Assembly: GCA_023213315.1 (NCBI GenBank)
Contig: JAKCPI010005477.1
Location: 62,001 to 126,000, forward strand
Direction of reading: 5' to 3'
From: Euborellia annulipes
Taxonomy: Eukaryota > Arthropoda > Insecta > Dermaptera > Anisolabididae
DNA: 64,000 nt
Shown here: positions 12,203 through 23,058 of the stretch, piece by piece
Layout of the letters: each line of letters begins with the position of its first letter
Position numbering within the stretch: position 1 is the stretch's first letter
The notes under the pieces: model-generated
The model's database searches: none
Told to the model about the DNA's origin: nothing
What the model saw: only the letters and a program-made list of their open reading frames with translations
Made by a program: the position numbers and the translations under genes

Positions 12203-12316
12203 AAAAACATGGGGACCCCGTTTCTCAAATATTGACTTCCGTGGCGTAAAGATACCAAAAAGCCAACCAAAAAAAAAAAGGACACAACTCAGCAAAAGTA
12301 CAAATTGAGATAACTT
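12203..12316 (-). other. candidate upstream exon ahead of a GTAAGT donor
   Basis: A strong minus-strand donor (gtaagt) at 12202-12197 is preceded by a relatively GC-rich stretch. An ATG at 12210-12208 would give only ATG TTT TT before the donor, which is phase 2 and incompatible with the signal-peptide exon at 7880-7816. The frame that does join in phase 0 is open back to a TAA at 12319-12317 and reads ...SIFEKRGPHVF, but it has no methionine. So this may be a first or internal exon of the Spätzle-like gene, or chance. It is not proven. Confidence 0.2.
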
Positions 12317-12631
12317 TTAAGTCGGTTTAGATAAAAAAAAAAAAATATGGGCGAGTTAAAAATTAAATATAATAAATCGGGAATGACTTCCCCAAAACTT
12401 TCCCGTATATTCTTTTGGAATTACGTCGTATAATGACTACAAAGCCTTTCTTTGATAAAGCTGAGTGGAAAAGATTTGCAACGTTGTGATAAATATATTA
12501 ACACAAATAGAGTTTAATGAACTTACATTTCCCAAAATTTTTATTTAATAATTTTACCCTAAGAAAGTTACAAAAAATGAGCTATTTATCGAACATAAAT
12601 AAAAAAAAAAATCTTGGCTCAGATTTCTCTT

Positions 12632-12652
12632 TCTCTCTCTCTCTCTCTCTCA
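12632..12652 (+). repeat. (TC)n microsatellite
   Basis: A run of about ten TC units. Similar microsatellites: (GT)n at 22531-22555, (GA)n at 33312-33338, (AC)n at 52420-52438. Confidence 0.8.
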
Positions 12653-13121
12653 GGTCTTTCAGTTGGATACAAGCCCAGACAAATTGTTTTATTTTCCACC
12701 TTGTTTAAAGCCATTTCATTCACATTAAGTACCAAATAAACGACCTGAACTCGAAATGTTGCCAAATTGCCAAGCAAAATGTTTTTAATTTGTAAGGGTT
12801 TGGAAAATTCATAAAATATCTAAATTAATTAAATTTTTTTTTTTTTTTTTAAATAAATTCAATCTAATTTCTAATGACGAAATCTCTGATTTTATAAGCT
12901 TAATAAAATTATTTTAATATTTAATAAAGTTTATTTATTTGTTTGTGGGAAATAAATTTTCAAACTATTTCTAATTACAAGCTTAGATAGTCCTTGGATC
13001 TATTTAAAATAGCTTATCTATAAATATTTATATAAAAAATTTTAATATATCTGAATTTTTTTTTATTAAATAAACTCTTGATTAGACGGATCATAAGCCG
13101 TGCGAAAGGCGTTAAGAGGAT

Positions 13122-13748
13122 TTAAGACCGGTTGCTTCACATCTAATTAACTAGCTATCCATCGGATAAGCTACTAGTCTATGACTTTCGAATCTTTTCA
13201 CATCTAGTTAAGCTAATCATATGATTAAATAATAGTAATAACTAGCTAAGATCCAAAGTTTGGTATAAGGTTTATCTTGTATTTCTAATTTCACCCCTTA
13301 GGTGAAATGTGTTACTAATTTCACCCTTTAGGTGAAGTCTGTTTCTAATTTCACCCCTTAGGTGAAATCTGTTTCTAATTTCACCCCTCAGGTGAAATCT
13401 GTTTCTAATTTCACCCCTCAGGTGGAATCTGTTTCTAATTTCACCCCTTAGGTGAAATTAGAAACTCACAAGCCCTGTATATTTATTTTTTTGAAAATTT
13501 TTAAATTTTTGTTAAAAAATTAATTAGCTTTAATTAATTATTTTAATTTTTAATAATTTTTTATAAATGATACCTTTATTAAATTGCTAACTTCACAAAA
13601 CATTCCTTATACCTCAGATAGCTAATTATATGTGAAAAAACTCATTTTTTAACTCGAAGGTTAAGCATGTTCTTATTTACAATATCGGTGATTTATTATC
13701 TTTTGGATAAGTTTGTTAATTGACTAGATGTGAAGCGACCGATTCTTA
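13122..13748. mobile_element. family G foldback element with an internal minisatellite
   Basis: Terminal inverted repeats ttaagaccggttgcttcaca and the inverse of tgaagcgaccgattcttaa extend about 35 bp. The interior holds a 30-bp minisatellite (13281-13460). Other copies (37527-37962, 8837-9008, 44155-44620) lack the array. Confidence 0.75.
13281..13460 (+). repeat. minisatellite, 6 x 30 bp
   Basis: The word tcaccc recurs at 13291, 13321, 13351, 13381, 13411 and 13441, exactly 30 bp apart. Each unit has a small palindrome ttcaccccttaggtgaa. Units differ by one to three bases. Confidence 0.9.
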
Positions 13749-14916
13749 ACCAGGGCTTTTACCCCACTCGTTTATCAGCATAATAATAATAATAAATGAA
13801 AATTATTATGGAAACAAATAATCATTATCATTATCAGACATTGGATAACAAAATATGTATAATTAAATATGAAAATAAGAAGAGATATATTGTAATAAAT
13901 AACCATAATAATTATAATTTATTTAGAAATAAATTTCTACAATGATTACCTACAAGAATTCATATTTATAAAGAGAACAGGTTTAATATTTGCAAATTAA
14001 AAAAAAAACTTTTTAATGAGAGATTTTCTACAATTGGCACCATGTTCTTTTTTATCCATATTAATATTTAGTCCCCGAAAATAAAATTTATACAAAAATG
14101 AATGTCTTGATTCGGACTTAAAAATTCATAGAAATATTTAATAAATTTTGTCAGTATATTTATTTATTTGAGGTCAAACAAAGGACTGCACACCGAGGCT
14201 GTAGATCGGGGTCCAGGTGACGTTTGGACCACCAATAAATAAACATAGTCACAAAAATTGTTAAATATTAGGTCAATAATAAAATAAACTTATCCGTTTC
14301 ATCCTTCCGGATAAGAAGTTCAGAAACGACAACAAAGCAATAAAAACGCTATAAAAAAATTGTTACCTCCCCTCCATGAAAATGGCATTTTATGGGAACA
14401 ATAACTAATAAAGTTACTTGATCCATTTAACGACCAATGGTGTTTTGAGTTAAGCTTTTATTTATTTTTATAAGTTCAAAGGGTAAAATTTTCGAATATT
14501 AACATTTAAAATTTTTAAAATTCAAATTATGTATTGTATTATGATTATCTAGCATTATTATTTAACAATTATGCAGAATCTAGATTGAACCCGTCGAAGT
14601 GTAGTTTGTACCTAATTTCGTAACTTCTATATCAGGTTTTTACAACTCTCAAAACAACCTTTGTTTTATTCTTTTGTTTTCTAGTTATTTAATTTTAAAA
14701 TCTGGCAAATTGGTACAAACGTCCATGGTCAATTCTATAAAATAATTAATATTTATTTATTCAAACAGCCGAAAAAGATAGGTATCGTCTGGCTCTGCCA
14801 ATTTGTGCTCGGAATATTTTAACCCAGGAGCATAATACCTCACTCTGCGGGAAAAATATCACTCTTAACAATTTAAAATTTCGATTCTCGGACGAGTACA
14901 ATATATATTTATAAAT

Positions 14917-15000
14917 GTAGCAGCAGCTTCCCTCATCAAGTCTTTTATTTCTGAACCTAACCGTCCATCAGTTAACTTGACGAGGGAAGCTGCTGCTACA
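14917..15000. repeat. hairpin, about 26-bp arms
   Basis: gtagcagcagcttccctcat and the inverse of acgagggaagctgctgctac flank a loop of about 30 bp, probably a small foldback MITE. Confidence 0.8.
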
Positions 15001-15438
15001 ATTATAAATTCTTAACAATTTTCTCCCTCGACAAGCCACCATCTAGATCAGTGTTTTTCAATCTTTTTAAATACGCGACCCCTTTACAGGTTGAAAAATT
15101 CTAACAAACCAGCTGATTTGATATGGATGAAAAGAAAACAAGAATATTCAGAGCTGTCAAGGAAAACTTTAAAATTATTAGTGCAATTCGCCACTTCCTA
15201 CCAATGTGAACTGACGTTCTCTTCAATGGTGGACATTAAAACTAAAAAAGACAGTTAGAAAACGATTTGAATGTTAATATTTCAAAAATAGTACCACCCA
15301 CGATTTGACAAATTTTTGAAAAATAAACAAGCCCATCCTTCTCACTGAAATTGTGTTTTTAATGTAGTGTAGAAATTTGCCTTTTTCCTTTTGCCGGTGA
15401 CCCCCCCTTCCAGTTTGAAAAACATTGATCTATATGTA

Positions 15439-15659
15439 CAGTGAGCGCCACAATTAAGTCCCCACCTGATAGCTTTAGCCTTAAGTATATGGTGTATAGT
15501 GAAATAATTTTAATGACCGAAAAGGTAAAACGTAAAATCTGGTACAGATGATTTTATTTTGCCTTTTCAAATTTTAAATTATTTCACCATATACCATACA
15601 CTATACCATATACTTAAGGCTCTAGCTATCAGGTGGGGACTTAATTGTGGCACTCACTG
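15439..15659. mobile_element. mariner-like MITE with long inverted repeats
   Basis: Flanked by TA. The ends CAGTGAGCGCCACAATTAAG and (inverted) CAGTGAGTGCCACAATTAAG continue into arms of about 80 bp, giving a near-perfect foldback. Confidence 0.85.
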
Positions 15660-15969
15660 TACATATTGAGAAGACCTCTCAAGTTAGCAATTAATAAATA
15701 AGAAATTATATATACAGTATATCACGTATGGGCCAGTGGAGAAAATTCATATAATTAATATTTATTAATTCAAACAGTCGAAGACTAAAATTTGAAATCT
15801 TTTTTAAATTTAAATACATTGGCGCCATTTCAACTTTTTCTTGGGGAGGGGGGCAAACTTATTTTTTTCTTAAAATATAGATACTCAAAAATAGATACTC
15901 AAATTTGACCAAAAGATATTTAATTTAATTAATTGTCTAATTTTGTACGGTTTATATATACTTTGAAAT

Positions 15970-16060
15970 ATTAAATAGCCGAGTGCGGTTCTAGAGGCAT
16001 ACGCAGCACAAATTGGCAGATCCGTGGTTCGACTCCGGGAAGTACCTATTTTTTTCGGCT
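15970..16060 (+). mobile_element. tRNA Leu/Ser-like SINE head
   Basis: agccgagtgcggttctagag resembles a class II tRNA D arm with A box, and gtggttcgactccggg is a good B box. Downstream is ttcggctgttagaattaat. A degraded minus-strand relative is at 14740-14860 (gccaatttgtgct shared). A true tRNA is unlikely because the acceptor stem does not close. Confidence 0.5.
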
Positions 16061-17065
16061 GTTAGAATTAATAAATATAATTTATATAAATTTTCTTCCC
16101 CGGTCTATATATATATTTTCTTATTTTAAAATCAAGGAGTCATTTGCCGGACATCCTGTATATTTTATTATAATCTCAGTTTTTTATTGTATGTTTTTTA
16201 AATTTAATATGAATAAACATCATTGTTTATATTCGGGATACTATTTTTCTTTTTTATGTTCAAATCAAAAAAGAAAAACTTTCTCGAAGATTATTATTCT
16301 AATTCTCAATCGGTTTATTAGGAAGTATAATGGAATGATTAATAAAAAAAAAAAAAAAAACTTTCTACCACTAGACAGATTCTAAGGCGCAAGGAATACC
16401 TCTTCAATCAATTTATATTCAAATCTTGAAAGCCTCAACACAATTTAAACATTATGACATATTCATAATTCAAAGGTTATCTCTATAAAGAAATCTTCTA
16501 ATCAAGGGATTTCCGATACGGCAATTAATTTTTTCTAAATTGGATTAATTTCTAATCTTGTTTATGACATTAGGGAGAAAGTATTTTTCAAATATGACGA
16601 TGATGTTATTTAATAAAATTATTTCAGACGACATATTTTTAATACCTTTTTAATTAAACAGTCAAGAATAATATATTCCTTGAATGGTCATTTAAGTCAG
16701 AGACTGACACTTTGTGGTTAATCTGAGGATTAATTTAATTTTCTTACAGCTTCTGTTTCCATCGTCTTAGACATAAAATAGATCTTAGAATTTTTTTTCT
16801 GAAAATGAATATACTACTATGTTGTTGTTTGGTTTATGAGTATCTTCTCACTCAGCCGTTTGCCTCAAGTCTTGGGCCAAATTTCAGAACAATCCGTTGG
16901 TACAGAATTTAATTTCAAAAGCCAATGAGATTTTTCAGCTCTTCTCAATCAGAGCTAATTCTACCTCGTTAGAAAATTTGCAATTTCGTTGCCTTTAAGA
17001 GCTATTGAAATTTTCATTAAATAGAAAAACAATCAGATATATTTCTGAATATTGAAATCGTTTAT

Positions 17066-17832
17066 TCTTAATGTCGAAAATTGAATGTCGAGATTTTGAT
17101 GGAAATACACGTTTTGAGGTCTCCTGAGCTAGTGTGGTCTGTCAAATATTTCAAAAACGAAAAGAGCTAGGAGATTGAAATTTGATATTTAAGTTAGTTA
17201 CTCTCATGGCACGTAAGGGAGCGTACAAGTATTACGTAACGCAATTTTTGAAGATTTTAGACCCCCCCTCCTCCGATGTAAAGCGCCGCAACATTTTTCT
17301 GGACCCCCCTAGACGTTACGTAACGCTCAAGTGGCCATTTTTATCTAAATCAATTATGTTGGGCAAAGTATCGGAAAGTCGCTTAAATACCAGTTACGTA
17401 ACGCATTATTCAACCCCCCTCCCCCGCTTGTAACGCATGGTAACGTTTTACGAGACCCCCCTCCCCCAAATTGCGTTAGGTAATACTTGTACGCTCTCTA
17501 ATATGAAGTTTTTAAAACAAAATCGGTCAAAAAGTGCTAGTACTTTACTGATGTACTTTTTTAGTCTTTTTCGATTTTCTCAAAATCCTCTATAATGATT
17601 TTGATTAAAATTCATAAATAAGTTATTTTTTAGATGCTCTTTAAATTGTATATTCTCATTTTGCCCTCAAAATTGTTTGAAGCACTCTTTAAACTTGTAC
17701 TTCATAGGGGAAATCGTTGCCATGTTAAAAAAATATAAATATTTTTTTATGTTTATACAATTTTTAATTACCGACGAAGGTAAGAGAAAGTTGTGTACTC
17801 TACAAGTCGCACCATATTTTTTTTGACTAAAT
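17066..17832 (+). mobile_element. family B element with family C nested
   Basis: The B sequence runs from tgaatgtcgagattttgatgg to a degenerate terminal hairpin ending caagtcgcaccatatttt. It is interrupted at 17217-17499 by family C. Confidence 0.75.
17217..17499. mobile_element. family C MITE
   Basis: Terminal inverted repeats gggagcgtacaagtattacg and the inverse of taatacttgtacgctctct. Inside, the motif acgtaacgc recurs with runs of C. It is 283 bp and nested in family B. Confidence 0.8.
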
Positions 17833-19061
17833 CGTAACTTCTTGTTACATTTACCTGTTGCATAATGTCTTAGAATAAAAAAAAATATGTCAGTATTCAT
17901 AGGCTAGTAAACTAAATAACAATTCAAATGTAAATAATATAAATTTTTCAGTTTATTTGATATAATTAAGAGGGTAGTTTTTAGGTATTTTTTAAAAATT
18001 CTTACCAACCACACCTAAAAACAAAATTTATTTACATTTGTAGTGAGATGCAAATAGTACAATAAATGCTACAATTCGTAATAATTCTAGCACGTGTCTT
18101 CTCGCTGATGGGATCAGCCAACAGATGCCTGATTGTCAGCCCATCAGGTCTTTAATATAAATAATGTAAATGAAATTCTTAACGTTTCTTTTCTCCTGAC
18201 GATGTTTACATTTGCTTAGCATCGAATGCGGCGCCATGAGGGCGGCGGACAAAAAGCTTCTTTTTTTTTTTCTTTTCCACCAATATTGCTATTTAAGTAG
18301 TCCTCGTGCACGTGCAACATTCTTATGTGCTTATTATTGGCTGGCAATGGGCCTTGATCCCCCTCCACCGTTCCGATGAAATATGAAGGTGAAATAATCA
18401 TCAGATTGAATGCCTCTTTGGAAAAATTTGAATATGCTTATAGCAGCATTCTTTGATGCCATCTTAACCTGTTAAGTTGCAGATAAATTTTCGGAATTTA
18501 AAAAATGAAACAATCGAGATGGAGAAATTTAATAAATGGATCTTGATTTATTAAAATTGTTATTACGCTATGTGTTATGAAAGTCTATTTGATGTCTTAG
18601 CGTTTTCCGCTAAAATAAGATTTGCATTCTTACGCCTTCAGCGGTGCTAAATTAATAAACATTTTACAAATTCGGCTTTTAATAATCTAAACTAATTTAT
18701 AAGCCGACATACTAGATATTTAAAAAAAAGAGTTCTATTAACATGATTAATAGAATAATTTTATGTTATGAGTAGAGAGAGGAAAAAAGTCTTTCGACTT
18801 TTGTCAATTTTGAGACTTTTCCTGATTTTCTTTGACATCTTCATGGATCTCACAGGAAAAAACGTTTTTTGAGATTTTCAAAAACGACTTTCGCGACTTT
18901 TTTGGCGCTTTTTTGCCTCTCAGAGACTTTTTTTTTTGAAAAAAAGCGACTTTTCTGGCAGACTTTTTCAAATTTGTTAATATAATATTTTGTTTTTTTT
19001 TTTTTTTAATTTTGAATTTTTGGTTACTGATGCCATTTAGTGTTTTTTTTTTTTATTTATG
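17833..19061. other. unique stretch, gene not evident
   Basis: 18060-18420 is less AT-rich and non-repetitive, with a hairpin (ctgatggg/cccatcag, 18108-18150). It could be a regulatory segment or UTR. 18780-18980 is a run of gacttttt-like words. Confidence 0.35.
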
Positions 19062-19209
19062 GTCTTTTTCGCCATCTGAGGCCATTTAGACTGTCCCTAT
19101 TTATTTCAATCTAGCCCTGAGCCACAGGTCCGTTTATAATTTTATATCTTTTTTTCAGCATCTTAGGCCATATAGACTTTAACGATGCAAAATTATAAGA
19201 TTACTAATT

Positions 19210-19345
19210 AGCAATTTGTTTAATCTTTTTCGGCACCTGAGGCCATTTAGACCCTGCCCCTATTTATTTCAATCAATTGGTATCCAATTAATTGAAATAA
19301 TTTTTTTTCGGGATTTGAACCCTCGATCCTTGGCACCACCCCCCC
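19210..19345 (-). mobile_element. tRNA-derived SINE
   Basis: Minus strand: B box gggttcaaatcccg, then the shared tail with gattgaaataaatagggg, gggtctaaatggcctca and ggtgccgaaaaag. Further tail fragments lie at 19062-19110 and 19150-19180. Confidence 0.65.
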
Positions 19346-19407
19346 CGAGTCGTGGGCAAAATTTCCTTTACACTTCTATATATAATTGAACATCTTAAAC
19401 TCATAAT

Positions 19408-19783
19408 CAGGTCTATTCTCTAAAAACAGACGTTAAACTTTAACATCATAACTGGGTGTTAAAAAAAGTAATAACACCAACGTTAAAAAATGCTATTCTC
19501 TAAACAAAGTTTTAACAGCGACGTTAACATATTGATTTTATCTCAAATCTGTCAAAATCATAAGCTCACTTTTTCGTTAAAGACGCCATTTTGTTGCATT
19601 AAATACGGTGTTAAAATATTAAAGGCACCCCATAGACATGGCATTAATTTTTAACACTATTAGCTAAATGTTAACGCTTTGGCGTTTAAGTTTTTACTTA
19701 CATAATAGCAAGGAGGTGTTAAAATGAATTAACGCTGATATCAGATGTTAAAAGTTTACACTTTTGCTTAGAGAATAGGCCTG
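19408..19783. mobile_element. MITE with CAGGTCTATTCTCTAA ends
   Basis: 376 bp with terminal inverted repeats CAGGTCTATTCTCTAA / (inverted) CAGGCCTATTCTCTAA and the internal word gacgttaaca in both orientations. AAT flanks both ends. Confidence 0.8.
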
Positions 19784-21049
19784 AATTTGTGTTTAGTTTT
19801 TAAATTTAAACACCCAGGGGCTAAAACTCCCTCAGATGTTTCGATTAATATAAAAAAATCTTGCGTTGCGCCTAAGAGAGAGAAAACCAGCAAAGCTGAG
19901 CTGGCAATATGGTAGTCTCTTTCAAAAATTATTTTAAAATCTTTTTTAGATCAAAAGCTAAAATTAACTTACTTCTAGAATTAGATTAATTATAATATTT
20001 ATAACTATGCAGGGTAGGTTTTTATCACGAGACAGGCTTTTTAGGAAAAAAAATGTTTCAAATAAAAGTTGTTTATTATCGAGAGGGAAACAAAAATCAA
20101 ACATCATTCAAACAAAGTATCTTATATTTTTTGCTTTGATCAAGCTTCTTTATGTCTACTGGTTATCGCTATACATAGTAATATTTATTTTTAACAACTA
20201 AACTTTAATTATTAATAGAATAAAAAATAATTGTTAGAAAAGATGGAATTTTTTTTTCAAATATATTTAAATGAATTTGCTTAGAACTGTCGGATCTCAA
20301 TGACTGGACCACCTTATGACACACAAACACACTATAAAATTAAATGGGAAACATTTATCTTTCTTTTGCCGAGGAAAAATGAGCAGCTTATAAACTTATT
20401 TTAATTAGTATTATTTTTTATAAAATAAAGAAGCATATATTTAAATATTCATCTTCAAATTTAAATATTTCGGTTCTAATAAAATCAAACATCATTCAAA
20501 CATAATAATAATTAAGATTTGTTTACTCATTCAAAAAAAAAAAATTGAATAATTAAATTTATATTAATTTATATAATAGATTTAAATATTTATTTATATC
20601 TAATGTGGATTTGTTTGCATATGAATGAATTTGTTTATAAATATTCATAGATAAAAGATATTCAGAAAGGAATATATTTATTCATCTTTAATCTCCAAAA
20701 TTAAAATTTTTATTGATATAAAAAAAAGAGCTTCTATCAAACAATACAAAATTCTTACATATTTTCTAATTCAGAATCTCATTATTTATAATTTATTCAG
20801 CGAATGGATTAAAAATAAAATAAAATTATTTGAACTGTTAAGAGATATTCTTTTGTTTGCCCTTGGCTCAGAGAGATGACATCGGCTTCTCGTGCCTAGG
20901 AGGACTCTAGGCCCGGGTTCGCTTCCCGTCCCAAGCGAGAAAAATTTATTTCATTTGAATTGGCTTTTGATGGGGTCTAAATTCCGAAAAAGACATTTCT
21001 TTTGTTAATGTTTACTTTCAAATTTTATTAAAGAGAAAAAATAAACGCG
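19784..21049. other. AT-rich stretch with one SINE
   Basis: Besides the SINE at 20862 there is nothing I can name. Short open frames here are AT-rich and unsupported. Confidence 0.4.
20862..20993 (+). mobile_element. tRNA-derived SINE, class II-like head
   Basis: The head runs from cttggctcagagagatgac to gggttcgcttcccgtccc, with a long variable-arm-like palindrome ctag...ctag and closing cttgg/ccaag. The tail is tttgatggggtctaaatt and ccgaaaaagac. Confidence 0.7.
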
Positions 21050-21101
21050 ATGATCAGCAATTATCAATCAAATGATCAAATGATTGATAATTGCTGATCA
21101 T
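21050..21101. repeat. perfect hairpin, 22-bp arms
   Basis: atgatcagcaattatcaatc and its inverse (gattgataattgctgatcat) are separated by about 10 bases, just upstream of the hammerhead at 21163. Confidence 0.85.
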
Positions 21102-21162
21102 ATAACATGTCGCTCCCAAGCGTTTTAATTGTAAGGGCCGTAATGTGGTGAATGAGATGAAA

Positions 21163-21205
21163 TCCACTGAGGAAGGAGTGCCGATAGGTCTCCGAAATAT
21201 CTGGA
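21163..21205 (+). ncRNA. hammerhead ribozyme motif, type I, canonical core
   Basis: All parts are present in order: stem I TCCA (21163-21166), core CTGAGGA (21167-21173), stem II GGAG/CTCC (21175-21178 with 21190-21193), GAAA (21194-21197), palindromic ATAT as stem III with C at the cleavage position (21201), then TGGA (21202-21205) closing stem I. The four-base stem III is self-complementary and would be more stable in a dimer, as in other minimal hammerheads. This is the cleanest example in the window. Confidence 0.7.
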
Positions 21206-21591
21206 AATATTGCCTTACTAACGATTTAAAAACAATTGCTGAAAATATAGCGTTTTTTTTCTCTTTAATAAACCAACTTCAGCAACACCACTTGAGGAGA
21301 ATTTCAAATTTTATATCTACAATGCAGGATCGCGATCATTTTGGATTTCCTAAATCTTATCCTATCCAGGAGTTTGTATTGAAATTCACCAGAAAAGAAG
21401 AATTTCAAATCCAAATTCTCTCTAAAATTATCCCTATGGTGTTTACTAAAGAAAAATCAAATAAATTTCAAAAGAGTGAAGATCCAATCTGAAATTAGAT
21501 CTATTTATAGATCCAATACTGAAGTTGGTTTACTTGGAAAAAAAGAAGGCATTAAATTTTCAGCAAATTTTTATTAAATATAAGGATTATT

Positions 21592-22129
21592 TCCAAATAT
21601 TTCGGAGACTTAATGACACTCCTTCTCATAGGCGCCGGAACTGGGGGGGGGGGGGCAAGGGTACAGAGGGGGGGCAATATGTCTTCTTTTATTTCATTTA
21701 TTTTTAAAAATGATACATTTTTACTTTTTAAAAATAAAATTTTTTAAATTAAAAAAAATTAAAAGAGTAAGAAATTCATTTTTTTTTTCCAAAATATTTT
21801 ATATAGACCCTATTGTTTTTCTAATTTCCCAAAACATTTTATATTGAATTAAAAGAAGAAAATTAAAAATATTTATTTCCTTCAAATAGTATAGGGCCTA
21901 AAACAAATCTACTATAGCCTAAAAAAATGTTTGATAAAATCACTAGCAAATTTGTTAAAATTTTAATTTTATTTAAAATTTTTAAAGCTTTATAGTAGAT
22001 TTGTTTTATACTATTTGAATATATTAAATTATTTTAATTTTCAAAAAAAATTATTTTTGCCCCCCTCCCCCCCTCCACCCCATTTGATTCAAATTCGTTC
22101 CGGCGCCCCCCTGCTCCTTCTTCAGTGGA
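21592..22129 (-). ncRNA. hammerhead motif split by a hAT-like MITE
   Basis: On the minus strand the 5' part at 22129-22114 gives stem I TCCA and core CTGAAGA. The rest, stem II GGAG/CTCC, GAAA, ATAT, U and TGGA, is at 21626-21592. Between them sits a 487-bp element (21627-22113) with a perfect 8-bp target duplication ctccttct. Taking out the element and one duplicate leaves a continuous motif with a canonical core, matching the neighbours at 21163 and 22143. Confidence 0.6.
21627..22113. mobile_element. hAT-like MITE with G/C-run ends
   Basis: The ends are CATAGGCGCCGGAAC and the inverse of GTTCCGGCGCCCCCCTG, next to runs of G or C. Both sides carry the 8-bp duplication ctccttct, the size typical of hAT elements. 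The interior is AT-rich without a coding frame. Confidence 0.75.
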
Positions 22130-22142
22130 TTTCACCCCTCTA

Positions 22143-22183
22143 TCCGCCGAAGAAAGTGTCATTAGGTCTCCGAAATATTTGGA
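22143..22183 (+). ncRNA. hammerhead motif, third copy of the 21-22 kb family
   Basis: Stem I TCCG/TGGA pairs with one G-U; the core is CCGAAGA (22147-22153; the usual second-position U is C); GAAATATT follows at 22172-22179. Stem II is weakened relative to the sibling copy because GGAG has become AAGT. Probably inactive. Confidence 0.5.
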
Positions 22184-22385
22184 AATAATCACCTTATTTT
22201 TAACAATGGATTTGTGAAAATAATACATTTTGCAATAAAACTTCCAATTCTAAAATTGATTAATAAAAATATAGGAGCTAATAGTGGGTTTTAATTCAAA
22301 TTGATTGAATTGTAAAATGTTTTAAAAATTTTAGGCTGAAATTTATAACAATGCTTAACTCAATTCGATATTCTGTGCCCTCTAC

Positions 22386-23058
22386 ATTTTTACTTCCTCT
22401 TACCTATATGTATATGTTAATATAGAGAGAAAGTATTGGATTGATGTCAAAAATTCGTTGTCGAGATTTTGTTGGATCTTCCGTTTTGAGGTCCCCTGAA
22501 TCCAAAAAAGTGGTTTTCGCGACATGATCTGTGTGTGTGTGTGTGTGTGTGTGTGGGGGTGTGTGTTCAATTTTAAGCATGAAGGAATTGAGCTATGAGG
22601 CTGAAATTTTATATATAAGTTAAACACCCCCCGGGACCGGAAAAATAAGCTTTTAATCAAAATCGGCCAAAGAGTACTAGTACTTTACTGGTGTACTTTT
22701 TCAGTTTTTTTCGATTTTCTCAAAATTTGCTCCAACGATTTTTTTTTAAATTCAAAAATCACTTATTTTTTAGATGCTCTTTAAAATGTATATTCTCATT
22801 TTGCAATTGAAATCTTCTGAAGACCACTTTACTCTTGTATTTCATAGGGAAGATAGGAGAAATGGTTGCCATGGTAACAAAATATAAATATTTTCCCATA
22901 CTTATAAATTTTACATCTGAATTCAAATGTTCCGTACTGTCGGGAACTAAATATATGTCGACACAAAAAATCTGGTGTGACAAGCACAGAACACAACTTT
23001 CGATTACCGAAGGTAAGAGAAAGTTGTGTGCTGTGCGCCAGTCACACCAGATTTTTTT
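22386..23058 (+). mobile_element. family B element, near full length (about 670 bp)
   Basis: The best reference copy. The left end is tttacttcctcttacctata plus an AT palindrome, with a (GT)n tract at 22531-22555. The right end is a roughly 90-bp imperfect hairpin whose arms are aaaaaatctggtgtga and tcacaccagattttt. The 13-mer actttctcttacc of the left end reappears inverted (ggtaagagaaagt) inside the right hairpin. Short open frames on both strands recur in every copy and are not genes. Confidence 0.85.

Larger units (their letters stand above)
8278..13121. other. mostly unique AT-rich DNA, possible intron of the Spätzle-like gene
   Basis: Apart from the G half copy, the GC-rich retroposon, two GAAGAAGG hairpins (9713/9886 and 10909/10944) and the candidate exon at 12.2 kb, I see no feature. 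The low-complexity block at 10330-10490 has runs of G, A and C with no gene. Confidence 0.4.
13749..17065. other. repeat fragments in AT-rich DNA
   Basis: Between the named hairpin, mariner-like MITE and tRNA-like repeats I see no coding signal; 16110-17065 appears unique and AT-rich. Confidence 0.4.

Noticed and set aside
13281..13460. CRISPR-like regular repeat
   Set aside because: The 30-bp period has no unique spacers; it is a plain tandem repeat inside a eukaryotic MITE.
21145..21492. 115-aa open reading frame, the longest in the window
   Set aside because: It overlaps a hammerhead-bearing repeat whose sibling copies at 21.6 and 22.1 kb do not conserve the frame, and it shows no domain or splice support.
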